In this document: positions 1 to 6,335 of the stretch, piece after piece
Layout: the number at the start of each line of letters is the position of its first letter
How positions within the stretch are numbered: the first letter of the stretch is position 1
DNA from: Gemmatimonadota bacterium
GTDB taxonomy: Bacteria > Gemmatimonadota > Gemmatimonadetes > Palauibacterales > Palauibacteraceae
Assembly: GCA_029288095.1 (NCBI GenBank)
Contig: JARFPW010000321.1
Location: 1-7,156, forward strand
Direction of reading: 5' to 3'
DNA length: 7,156 nt
The notes under the pieces: generated by a model
What the model saw: only the letters and a program-made list of their open reading frames with translations
Database searches by the model: none
Told to the model about the DNA's origin: nothing
Program-made: the position numbers and the translations under genes

Positions 1-3
1 CAT

Positions 4-39
4 GGGTCCTCCGCAATGGGTGGAGGGCCCGCTTTTCTT
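4..39 (+). terminator. Intrinsic-terminator-like hairpin upstream of prfB
   Basis: Bases 4-12 (GGGTCCTCC) pair with 22-30 (GGAGGGCCC) as a 9-bp stem with one G-U wobble and a 9-nt loop (13-21). The stem is followed by GCTTTTCTTCC, a short T-rich run. This has the shape of a rho-independent terminator for plus-strand transcription. It most likely ends an upstream gene outside the window. The stem ends only 28 nt before the prfB ATG, so it could instead be an attenuator inside the prfB leader. The T-tract is interrupted by C, so termination may be partial. The opposite strand lacks a T-tract after the stem, so it does not look bidirectional. Confidence 0.6.
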
Positions 40-58
40 CCAATCCCGCGGAGCGCAC

Positions 59-1172
59 ATGCCGGTATCCGAAGCAAGCCTCGAGCAATTGCGTCAGCAT
101 GCGCGGCGCCTCGAAGAACTTCGGGGGTTTCTTTGACATCGATGCCAAGTTGGAAGCCCTGGCATCGCTCGAAGACCGGATGGCGCAGCCCGGTTTCTGG
201 GACCGCCAGGACGAGGCGCGCCAGGTCATAGACCGGTCCCGCCAGTTCAAGGCGTGGACGGAACCCTGGTCTGCGCTGCTCGCGCGCATCGAGGAACTCG
301 AAGAGCTCAGCGAACTGCTTGCGGACGCCGACGACGAGGATCTAGCATCCGAGTTTTCAGGCGAGACGGCTGCGATAGGCCGAGATCTCGACGAACTCGA
401 ACTCCGCAACATGCTTCGCGGTCCCGATACGCACCGCGATGCACTCCTCACGGTCCACCCGGGCGCAGGCGGGACAGAATCTCAGGATTGGGCGGAGATG
501 CTGGTCCGCATGTACACGCGCTACGCGGAGAAGCGAGGCTGGAAGGTCGAGGTGCTGGAAGCACAGGCGGGCGAGGAAGCAGGCTTGAAGTCCGCGAGCC
601 TCGAGATCAGGGGTGAAAACGCCTACGGCTATCTTGGCGCTGAGAACGGGATTCACCGGCTCGTCCGTATCTCTCCCTTCGATGCCCAGGGCCGACGGCA
701 CACGTCCTTCGCGTCCGTGTTCGTCTACCCGGTGGTTGATGCCGACATCGAGATCGAGATCGATGAGTCCGACCTGCGGATCGACACGTACCGCGCTTCA
801 GGCGCGGGGGGACAGCACGTGAACAAGACGGACTCGGCCGTCAGGATCACGCACGAGCCGACCGGCATCGTCGTGGCCTGTCAGCAGGAGAGGAGCCAGC
901 ACAAGAACAAGGCGAAGGCGATGAAGATGCTCAAGGCGGCGCTGTATCAACGGGCGCTGGATGAGCAGGACGCCGAGCGCCAGAAACTCGAGGACACGAA
1001 GTCCGACATCGCGTGGGGCAACCAGATTCGCTCGTATGTGCTTCAGCCCTATACCATGGTGAAGGATCACCGCACGGACGTGGAAGTGGGCAACGCCGGC
1101 GGCGTGCTGGATGGTGGCCTGGATCCGTTCATCGAGGGATTCCTGAGACAAAAGGGAGGGGGACAGGCGTGA
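59..1172 (+). CDS. prfB: Peptide chain release factor 2 (RF2), expressed through a programmed +1 frameshift
   Basis: RF2 recognises UAA and UGA in the ribosomal A site and triggers hydrolysis of peptidyl-tRNA. The coding sequence is join(59..133,135..1172), 370 aa; E. coli RF2 is 365 aa. Translation starts at ATG 59 behind a GGAG ribosome-binding site (50-53) and reads 25 codons ending LEELRGFL. It then meets TGA at 134-136 and shifts +1 to GAC 135, continuing DIDAKLEAL. The stop-codon-recognition tripeptide SPF lies at residues 205-207 and the catalytic GGQ at 250-252 in SGAGGQHVNKT. The residue equivalent to E. coli 246 is Ala, as in most RF2s, not the Thr of strain K-12. The PGAGGTESQDWAEML segment is also typical of the family. 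The uninterrupted frame from ATG 99 would lose the true N-terminus and is not the real start. The stop overlaps the lysS GTG by 4 nt. Expression is probably autoregulated: scarce RF2 favours the shift. Confidence 0.96.
123..137 (+). promoter_or_regulatory. Programmed +1 ribosomal frameshift site in prfB
   Basis: The zero frame from ATG 59 reads CGG GGG TTT CTT TGA. The elements are an internal Shine-Dalgarno-like GGGGGT (123-128, matching GGAGGT with one G-U pair), the CTT slippery codon (131-133), the UGA stop (134-136) and a following C (137). The spacing between the purine run and CTT is the same as in the E. coli prfB site (AGG GGG TAT CTT TGA C). The stop is codon 26, also as in E. coli. 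Peptidyl-tRNA-Leu slips from CUU to UUU while UGA is slowly decoded, so the rate reports RF2 concentration. The mechanism is known from E. coli; its action here is inferred from sequence identity of the site. Confidence 0.94.
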
Positions 1173-2719
1173 GCACTTCGGATCACGGGCTGCGAGACGG
1201 TCTCCCGATCCGAGACTGGTACGCTTCGGAAGACCGTCCGAAGCCGATCCGGGACCGATATGCGAAGCTCTCAGCGCTGCGCGAACTGGGTGTAGAGCCT
1301 TACGCCTACTCGTTCGACCCGTCGCACTCGCTGGCGCAGGCGCACGACGCCCATGACGAGCAGGCGTCGGTGGGCGTCCGCGTGGCAGGGCGCCTGCTGT
1401 CATTTCGCGACATGGGGAAGAGTGCCTTCGCGCATCTTGGAGATCACTCGGGCCGGTTGCAGATCTACTGCAAGCGCGACCGCATGGACGAGGCCGAGTG
1501 GCGTGTCCTGGAACTTCTCGACCTCGGGGACTGGGTTGGTGTCGAGGGCCCGCTGTTCCGGACGCGGACGGGAGAGATCACCGTCCAGGTGGAACGCTTG
1601 ACCCTGCTCAGCAAAACGCTTCGGCCCCTACCTCTCGGCAAGACTGAGGTTCTGGAGGACGGGTCGGAAGTCGTTCACAGCGGGTTCGCCGACGTGGCAA
1701 TGCGATATCGGCAACGATACGCGGACCTTGCCGTCCACCCGGATGTCCGGGAGGTATTCGTAGCTCGTGCCCGGATCATCCAGGCACTCCGCGGACTGCT
1801 CGACGATCAGGGATATCTCGAGGTCGAAACCCCGGTTCTGCAGCCGCTGTACGGAGGGGCCTTCGCTCGACCGTTCACGACGCACCACAACACTCTGGAC
1901 CAGACGATGTACCTGCGCATCGCCGACGAACTGTATCTGAAGCGTCTGATCGTCGGGAATCTGGATCGCGTATACGAGGTCGGGAAGGTGTTCCGGAACG
2001 AGGGCCTGGATCGCACGCACAATCCCGAGTTCTCGATGCTCGAGCTATACCGCGCGTACGCGGATTACGAGGACATGATGGCCACGGCGGAACAGCTCGT
2101 GAGTGCAGCCGCTGCCGCCGTGCTGACCGGGACCACGATCGAGTGGAACGGCCAGTCGATAGACCTGTCTACGCCATGGGAGCGGATCACCTTCCACGAT
2201 GCAATCCGGAAGTTCGCTGACGTGGCGCCGGAGACCGCTACTGTCGAGGAGCTGCGCCACGCGCTTCCCGAGGGTCTCGAGGGCCTCCAGGAGATGGACC
2301 GGAGCAGCTTGCTGGACGAACTGTTCTCGAGCCGCGTCGAGCCCAACCTGGTGAACCCGACGATCGTGTTCGACTATCCGATCGAGATGAGTCCCCTCGC
2401 GAAACCGAAGCGAGGCGCGCCGGAACTGGCGGAACGCTTCGAGGTCATCGTGGGCGGAACCGAGTTGGTCAATGCTTTCAGCGAACTCAACGACCCGATC
2501 GACCAGTGGGACAGGTTCACAGCTCAGGCTCGGGCCCGGCAGGAGGGTAACCTCGAAGCCCAGGCTCTGGATGTCGATTACGTTCGTGCACTCGAGTACG
2601 GCTTGCCTCCGACTGGAGGTCTCGGAATCGGTATCGATCGCCTGGTGATGCTACTCACGGGCCAATCGGCAATACGGGACGTCCTCCTGTATCCCGTGCT
2701 TCGTGATGTGAATGAGTAA
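1169..2719 (+). CDS. lysS: Lysyl-tRNA synthetase, class II
   Basis: This cytoplasmic enzyme charges tRNA-Lys with lysine using ATP. The protein is 516 aa from GTG 1169, which has a strong GGGAGGGGG Shine-Dalgarno (1154-1162) and overlaps the prfB TGA as GTGA. The reading frame is open further upstream, to 1013, but that part lies inside prfB and has no family resemblance. The N-terminal OB-fold tRNA anticodon-binding domain spans about residues 67-165 (VRVAGRLLSFRDMGKSAFAHL). The class II catalytic domain follows: motif 1 region around 200-222 ending YLEVETP, motif 2 at about 269-292 (YEVGKVFRNEGL, HNPEFSMLE), and motif 3 at 480-495 (PPTGGLGIGIDRLVML). The segments ARPFTTHHNTLDQTMYLRIA and GGTELVNAFSELNDP are diagnostic of LysRS. 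The prfB-lysS order is the same as in E. coli. It ends in TAA, the only non-TGA stop among the complete genes here. The last 8 nt overlap the permease gene. Confidence 0.97.
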   Translation: MSTSDHGLRDGLPIRDWYASEDRPKPIRDRYAKLSALRELGVEPYAYSFDPSHSLAQAHDAHDEQASVGVRVAGRLLSFRDMGKSAFAHLGDHSGRLQIYCKRDRMDEAEWRVLELLDLGDWVGVEGPLFRTRTGEITVQVERLTLLSKTLRPLPLGKTEVLEDGSEVVHSGFADVAMRYRQRYADLAVHPDVREVFVARARIIQALRGLLDDQGYLEVETPVLQPLYGGAFARPFTTHHNTLDQTMYLRIADELYLKRLIVGNLDRVYEVGKVFRNEGLDRTHNPEFSMLELYRAYADYEDMMATAEQLVSAAAAAVLTGTTIEWNGQSIDLSTPWERITFHDAIRKFADVAPETATVEELRHALPEGLEGLQEMDRSSLLDELFSSRVEPNLVNPTIVFDYPIEMSPLAKPKRGAPELAERFEVIVGGTELVNAFSELNDPIDQWDRFTAQARARQEGNLEAQALDVDYVRALEYGLPPTGGLGIGIDRLVMLLTGQSAIRDVLLYPVLRDVNE

Positions 2720-3983
2720 ATCCGGGCCAGACGGTACGCGCCGCTCTCTTCATTGGCGGATAGCCCGCCGGTACCTGTCCAGCAGGCGCGGCCGGGGGTT
2801 CCTCTCGCTGATCACGCTCATCGCGATCGGTGGAGTGGCCGTGGGAGTGATGGCACTCATCGTGGTCATTGGAGTCATGTCCGGTCTGCAGACTGATCTG
2901 CGCGAGAAGATCCTCGGCGCCAACGCGCATGGGATCGTGCTCGAGCGGAGTGAGGTCGGGCGGATGGAGGCCTGGCGCTCGGTGTTGAACGCGGTCGGAG
3001 GTGACCCCGACGTAGTCGCTGCCGCGCCGTTTGTGTACACGGAAGTGGGACTCAATCCGCCGGGCGGATCCTATGGAGAGGGTGCCGTTCTGCGGGGGCT
3101 GTCGGCGGACGCGGCTTCCCTGGCGGTTACGGAGATCGACGAACATCTGATCTCCGGGCGTATGCCGTTCGGCGAGACGGAGTCGGGCCGTCCGGGTATT
3201 GTGCTCGGCGTCAGCCTGGCGGACCGCCTGGGTCTGTTTCCGGGGGAGCCGGTCACGGTTGTCGCGTTTCAGGGCGCCGAGCTTACACCCACCGGGATTC
3301 AGCCCCAGATGAGGCTGTTCGAAGTCACCGGCATCTTTGAGACAGGGCTCTACCAGTACGACACCAAGTTCTCCTACGTGGACCTCGAAGCCGCCCAGGC
3401 ACTGCTCCGGATGGAGGGCACGGTCACGGGTGTCGAGTTCAACGTCGAAGACCCATGGCACTCAGGGGAAGTCGCCGAGCGGATCAGCCAGGACCTGGGA
3501 TTCGGTTACCGAGTCGAAGACTGGCAACGGCAGAACGCCAGCCTGTTCTCGGCGCTCAAGCTCGAGAAGTTCGCGATGGGTATCATCCTCCTGCTCATCG
3601 TGCTCGTCGCCTCCTTCAACATCGTGTCCACGCTGATCATGGTGGTTCACGACAAGGTCAGGGAGATCGGCATCCTGCGGGCGATGGGACTCGGATCCAG
3701 GGATGTCACCCGGATCTTCATGCTGCAGGGAATCGTCATCGGGTTGGTGGGAACGAGCCTCGGTACCCTTGCCGGTCTAGCCGCCGGGTGGGCGCTCGAC
3801 AGGTACGAGTTCATCACTCTTCCCGGCGACGTTTACTTCATCGATCGCCTCCCCATCAGCATTGATCCTCTCGACGTTGGCGTGATCATCGCGGCCTCTC
3901 TGGCGATCGCCCTGCTGGCCACGCTATACCCGGCTCGGCAGGCGGCGAGCTACACGCCCGTAGAGGCGATTCGGCATGACTGA
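2712..3983 (+). CDS. LolC/LolE-type lipoprotein-releasing ABC transporter permease
   Basis: This is the inner-membrane subunit that, with LolD, extracts lipoproteins from the inner membrane and passes them to the LolA carrier for delivery to the outer membrane. The protein is 423 aa. It has the family's four-helix layout: TM1 about 30-56, a large periplasmic domain about 57-286, and TM2 about 287-312, TM3 about 334-361 and TM4 about 387-407. The LSLITLIAIGGVAVGVMALIVV stretch at TM1 and the VREIGILRAMGLGSRDVTRIFMLQG coupling region after TM2 are typical. So are the GLYQYD motif (212-217) and the C-terminal YPARQAASYTPVEAIR. TPTGIQPQMR (192-201) lies where LolC carries its LolA-binding 'hook'. 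The start overlaps the end of lysS by 8 nt and has only a weak ribosome-binding site, so translation is probably coupled. LolC, LolE and the single-permease form LolF cannot be told apart confidently here, so no symbol is given. A MacB-like exporter is less likely given the GLYQYD and hook-like features. Confidence 0.9.
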   Translation: MSKSGPDGTRRSLHWRIARRYLSSRRGRGFLSLITLIAIGGVAVGVMALIVVIGVMSGLQTDLREKILGANAHGIVLERSEVGRMEAWRSVLNAVGGDPDVVAAAPFVYTEVGLNPPGGSYGEGAVLRGLSADAASLAVTEIDEHLISGRMPFGETESGRPGIVLGVSLADRLGLFPGEPVTVVAFQGAELTPTGIQPQMRLFEVTGIFETGLYQYDTKFSYVDLEAAQALLRMEGTVTGVEFNVEDPWHSGEVAERISQDLGFGYRVEDWQRQNASLFSALKLEKFAMGIILLLIVLVASFNIVSTLIMVVHDKVREIGILRAMGLGSRDVTRIFMLQGIVIGLVGTSLGTLAGLAAGWALDRYEFITLPGDVYFIDRLPISIDPLDVGVIIAASLAIALLATLYPARQAASYTPVEAIRHD

Positions 3984-4704
3984 TCTGCGGGACGTGCCGC
4001 CCATCGTTGCGCAGGGCCTGGAACGGACTTTTCTCGGCGCTACGGGACAGGCCATTCATGTACTCCGCGGCGTCGATCTCACCGTCAGGCCCGGCGAGAC
4101 GATTTCCGTCATCGGCCCGAGCGGAGCGGGGAAGTCGACTCTGCTCCACCTGCTGGGTGGTCTCGACCGGCCTACCGCCGGCCAGATAGCGCTGGCAGGC
4201 CACGACCTGGCGTCGCTCGGCGACCCGGAGCTCGGTGAGTTGCGAAACCGGTTCGTGGGCTTCGTGTTTCAATTCCATCATCTTCTTCGCGACTTCACTG
4301 CCCTCGAGAACGTGATGATGCCCCTGTTGATCGCCGGTAAGGAGACAAAGGCCGCCCGGGCGCGAGGCCTTGAGCTGCTGGACCAGGTCGGATTGAGCGA
4401 GCGACTCGGCCACAGATCCGCCAAGCTGTCCGGAGGGGAGCAACAACGAGTCGCGGTCGCCAGGGCCCTGGCGCTGGAACCACCTGTCTTGCTGGCCGAT
4501 GAGCCCTCGGGTAACCTGGACATCGAGACGAGTGAGCGACTTCACGAGGTGCTGTTCGAGCTCGTGCGCGACCATGGGACAGCGCTTGTCGTAGTGACTC
4601 ACAATCCGTCGCTTGCTCGACAGACGGACCGGATTCTCGACCTGAGAGGTGGCGTGTTGCGCCCGGTAGATCCGTCTGTTCTTACAGACCCTCGCGAAGA
4701 CTGA
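3976..4704 (+). CDS. lolD: Lipoprotein-releasing ABC transporter ATP-binding protein LolD
   Basis: This cytoplasmic ATPase subunit powers lipoprotein release by the adjacent permease. The protein is 242 aa and contains all ABC ATPase motifs in order: Walker A GPSGAGKST (47-55), Q-loop VFQFHHLLRDFTALENV with Gln99, signature LSGGEQQRVAVARAL (151-165), Walker B VLLADEPSGNLD (171-182), and H-loop His209 in VVVTHN. The Q-loop region FHHLLRDFTALENVMMPLLIA is typical of LolD and related MacB-family ATPases. ATG 3976 has GAGG at 3963-3966 as ribosome-binding site, 9 nt upstream. It overlaps the permease stop by 8 nt, the same overlap length as between lysS and the permease. The position next to a LolC/E-type permease is the main reason to call LolD over FtsE or MacB. 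Confidence 0.93.
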   Translation: MTDLRDVPPIVAQGLERTFLGATGQAIHVLRGVDLTVRPGETISVIGPSGAGKSTLLHLLGGLDRPTAGQIALAGHDLASLGDPELGELRNRFVGFVFQFHHLLRDFTALENVMMPLLIAGKETKAARARGLELLDQVGLSERLGHRSAKLSGGEQQRVAVARALALEPPVLLADEPSGNLDIETSERLHEVLFELVRDHGTALVVVTHNPSLARQTDRILDLRGGVLRPVDPSVLTDPRED

Positions 4705-4709
4705 GTGCC

Positions 4710-5195
4710 ATGGAGTGTCAGGACTGCGGTCAACGGGACGCGAAGCTCCAGGTGACCACGATCATTGATGGAGAGATGCTCACTCTGGATCTCTGCAGCG
4801 AGTGTGCAGCGGAGCGCGGCGCACCGACCACACCACCAGCACCGTTAGCCGACTTTCTCGCCCAGCTGGGACCAGAGCCGCCGGGCACGGGCGTCCTGAG
4901 CGAGCCCTGTCCCTACTGCGGCATCACGGAGGGCGAATTCCGGCAGACAGGTCGCCTCGGGTGCCCCCAATGCTATGCCCATTTCGAACCCCAGCTACGG
5001 GGGCTCCTGAGGCGGCTGCACGGCTCTCCCCAGCATGTCGGTAAGCTCTACATGAGCGCCGGCTCGGAAGCGGGCGACGAGATCGCCAGGTTGTCCGCCA
5101 TGCGGCGACGGCTGAAACGTGCTGTCGAGACCGAGGACTTCGAACTGGCGGCCGAGTTGCGTGACCGCATCCATGAAGCGGAGAGCGCCGAATGA
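4710..5195 (+). CDS. mcsA: McsA, zinc-binding activator of protein arginine kinase (UVR-motif protein)
   Basis: In Bacillus, McsA binds and activates the arginine kinase McsB and so promotes labelling of proteins for ClpCP. The protein is 161 aa, a little shorter than the roughly 185 aa of B. subtilis. It has four CxxC pairs: C3/C6, C29/C32, C67/C70 and C85/C88, consistent with two treble-clef zinc sites. A short Pro/Ala-rich linker (about 38-60) separates the two halves. The C-terminus (about 127-157, LSAMRRRLKRAVETEDFELA onward) is a UVR motif of the kind shared with UvrB, UvrC and ClpC. It begins 5 nt after the lolD stop and has no clear Shine-Dalgarno, so coupling to lolD is likely. Its TGA overlaps the mcsB ATG (ATGA). 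The zinc fingers plus the kinase and ClpC neighbours make the assignment firm. Confidence 0.93.
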   Translation: MECQDCGQRDAKLQVTTIIDGEMLTLDLCSECAAERGAPTTPPAPLADFLAQLGPEPPGTGVLSEPCPYCGITEGEFRQTGRLGCPQCYAHFEPQLRGLLRRLHGSPQHVGKLYMSAGSEAGDEIARLSAMRRRLKRAVETEDFELAAELRDRIHEAESAE

Positions 5196-6268
5196 TCCGC
5201 CGGGGTGGCGAACTCACGTCACAGGGGCTGGGTTGGGCCCACGGTGACGGCGTCGATTCCGAGATCGTGGTGTCTACACGGGTGCGTCTCGCGAGGAACC
5301 TCCAGGGATATCCGTTCCCCCTCAGAGCGTCGGAAGAGGATCGCGCGCGCGTCCTGGAGACAGTGCGCAGCGCCCTCGGTTCCATCACGACGACGCCTGA
5401 CATCGATGTCTGGGAGATCGATGACCTGGATGAGCGCCAGCGTGACTTGCTCACGGAGCGGAGGATCGCGAGTCGTGAGCTGGTCGGCCCTGGGCGCGGA
5501 GACCAGTCGCACGCGGCGCTCGCGCTGTGGTCTGACGATTCGATCGGCGTGATGGTGAATGAGGAGGACCACCTCAGAATTCAGTCCATCACAGGTGGCT
5601 TCGACCCGGAAGAGACCTGGCGGACAGTCGATCGACTCGATGAGCGCATGGGCGAGTTGCTGGCCTTCGCCTTCCATCACGAGTACGGTTTTCTGACGGC
5701 GTGTCCGACCAACGTCGGAACCGGTCTTCGGGCCTCGGTGCTCGTTCATTTGCCGGGTCTGGTGCTCACGAAGGAAATCCGCAAGGTTCTCGAGGGGATC
5801 GGTCAGGTGGGCCTGACTTATCGGGGACTCTATGGAGAGGGCTCCGAGGTTGTGGGTAATCTGTTCCAGATCTCGAATCAGACGACGCTCGGCAAGCAGG
5901 AAGAGGAGTTGGTCGGACACCTGACGCGCGTCGTCGCCAAGGTGATTGACTACGAACGGAGCGCCCGTGCAGTGATGTTGCGGGAAGCGCCCAGTGTGTT
6001 GGAAGACAAAGTCTGGAGGGCTTACGGAATTCTGCGACACGCGCACAGCCTGTCGACTGAAGAGATGATGAATCTGTCGTCGGCCGTGCGACTTGGGTTG
6101 TCGCTGAAACTTCTCAAAATGCCCAGGGTACAGACGCTCAACGAGATTCTGATTTTCGGGCAGGCCGGCCACCTGGCGTACGCGGCCGGGGGATCTCTCG
6201 GCGAATCAGAGGCGGACGCGGCCCGTTCCGCCTACGTCCGTACCCGGCTCGAGGCTGACGAGGAATGA
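5192..6268 (+). CDS. mcsB: Protein arginine kinase McsB
   Basis: McsB transfers phosphate from ATP to arginine side chains of misfolded or regulatory proteins, marking them for ClpCP. It belongs to the phosphagen (creatine/arginine) kinase fold. The protein is 358 aa; about 360 is usual. Visible hallmarks are the nucleotide-binding STRVRLARN (28-36), NEEDHLRI (123-130) with the acidic pair E124/E125, and LTACPTNVGTGLRASV (168-183). The last contains Cys171, equivalent to the conserved phosphagen-kinase cysteine. RGLYGEGSEVVGNLFQISNQ (211-230) and the helical segment LSTEEMMNLSSAVRLGLSL (287-305) are specific to McsB. The start overlaps the mcsA stop by 4 nt and has GGAGAG at 5179-5184 as ribosome-binding site. 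Near the C-terminus, ADAARS (341-346) sits where Bacillus McsB has the allosteric phosphoarginine-binding RDxxRA motif, so that motif seems only partly kept. Confidence 0.95.
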   Translation: MIRRGGELTSQGLGWAHGDGVDSEIVVSTRVRLARNLQGYPFPLRASEEDRARVLETVRSALGSITTTPDIDVWEIDDLDERQRDLLTERRIASRELVGPGRGDQSHAALALWSDDSIGVMVNEEDHLRIQSITGGFDPEETWRTVDRLDERMGELLAFAFHHEYGFLTACPTNVGTGLRASVLVHLPGLVLTKEIRKVLEGIGQVGLTYRGLYGEGSEVVGNLFQISNQTTLGKQEEELVGHLTRVVAKVIDYERSARAVMLREAPSVLEDKVWRAYGILRHAHSLSTEEMMNLSSAVRLGLSLKLLKMPRVQTLNEILIFGQAGHLAYAAGGSLGESEADAARSAYVRTRLEADEE

Positions 6269-6270
6269 TT

Positions 6271-6323
6271 CGGCGGAGAGTGTCCCGCCGCACGCTCGAT
6301 AAGAACCCGGCGGCTCCGGCCGC
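6271..6323 (+). other. Two short GC-rich hairpins in the mcsB-clpC gap
   Basis: The 67-bp space between mcsB and clpC holds two inverted repeats. The first is CGGCGG (6271-6276) with CCGCCG (6285-6290) and an 8-nt loop. The second is GCGGC (6310-6314) with GCCGC (6319-6323) closed by TCCG, a UNCG-type tetraloop on a C-G pair. Neither is followed by a T-run, so they do not look like intrinsic terminators. The second ends 3 nt before the clpC ribosome-binding site GAGG (6327-6330), so it could affect clpC translation or mRNA processing. In GC-rich DNA such short stems also occur by chance. I see no convincing promoter or CtsR-type operator in the gap. Confidence 0.35.
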
Positions 6324-6335
6324 ACTGAGGTCTGG

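Noticed and set aside
1013..1168. N-terminal extension of lysS back to ATG 1013
   Set aside because: It lies entirely inside the conserved end of prfB in another frame. The GTG at 1169 has a strong Shine-Dalgarno and gives the expected length.
99..1172. prfB as an uninterrupted gene starting at ATG 99
   Set aside because: The first 12 residues do not match RF2, while ATG 59 in the other frame gives a proper RF2 N-terminus ending at the conserved frameshift site.
798..1403. Minus-strand open frame of 201 codons across the prfB-lysS junction
   Set aside because: It spans two conserved plus-strand genes. The Arg/Pro/Ala-rich composition is typical of antisense GC-rich frames.
2655..3461. Minus-strand open frame of 268 codons opposite the Lol permease
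   Set aside because: It is a shadow of a conserved membrane protein gene, low in hydrophobic structure and without motifs.
3886..4602. Minus-strand open frame of 238 codons opposite lolD
   Set aside because: It is antisense to all the ABC ATPase motifs and has no supporting features.
5219..6172. Minus-strand open frame of 317 codons opposite mcsB
   Set aside because: It is antisense to a fully conserved kinase gene and has no recognisable motifs. Long antisense frames are expected from codon bias at high GC.
6271..6290. Intrinsic terminator after mcsB
   Set aside because: The hairpin is short and is followed by CACGCTCGAT, not a T-run.
6269..6335. Possible heat-shock promoter or CtsR operator before clpC
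   Set aside because: No GGTCAAA-type tandem heptads and no well-spaced -35/-10 pair are visible. GATAAG at 6298-6303 lacks a partner at suitable distance.
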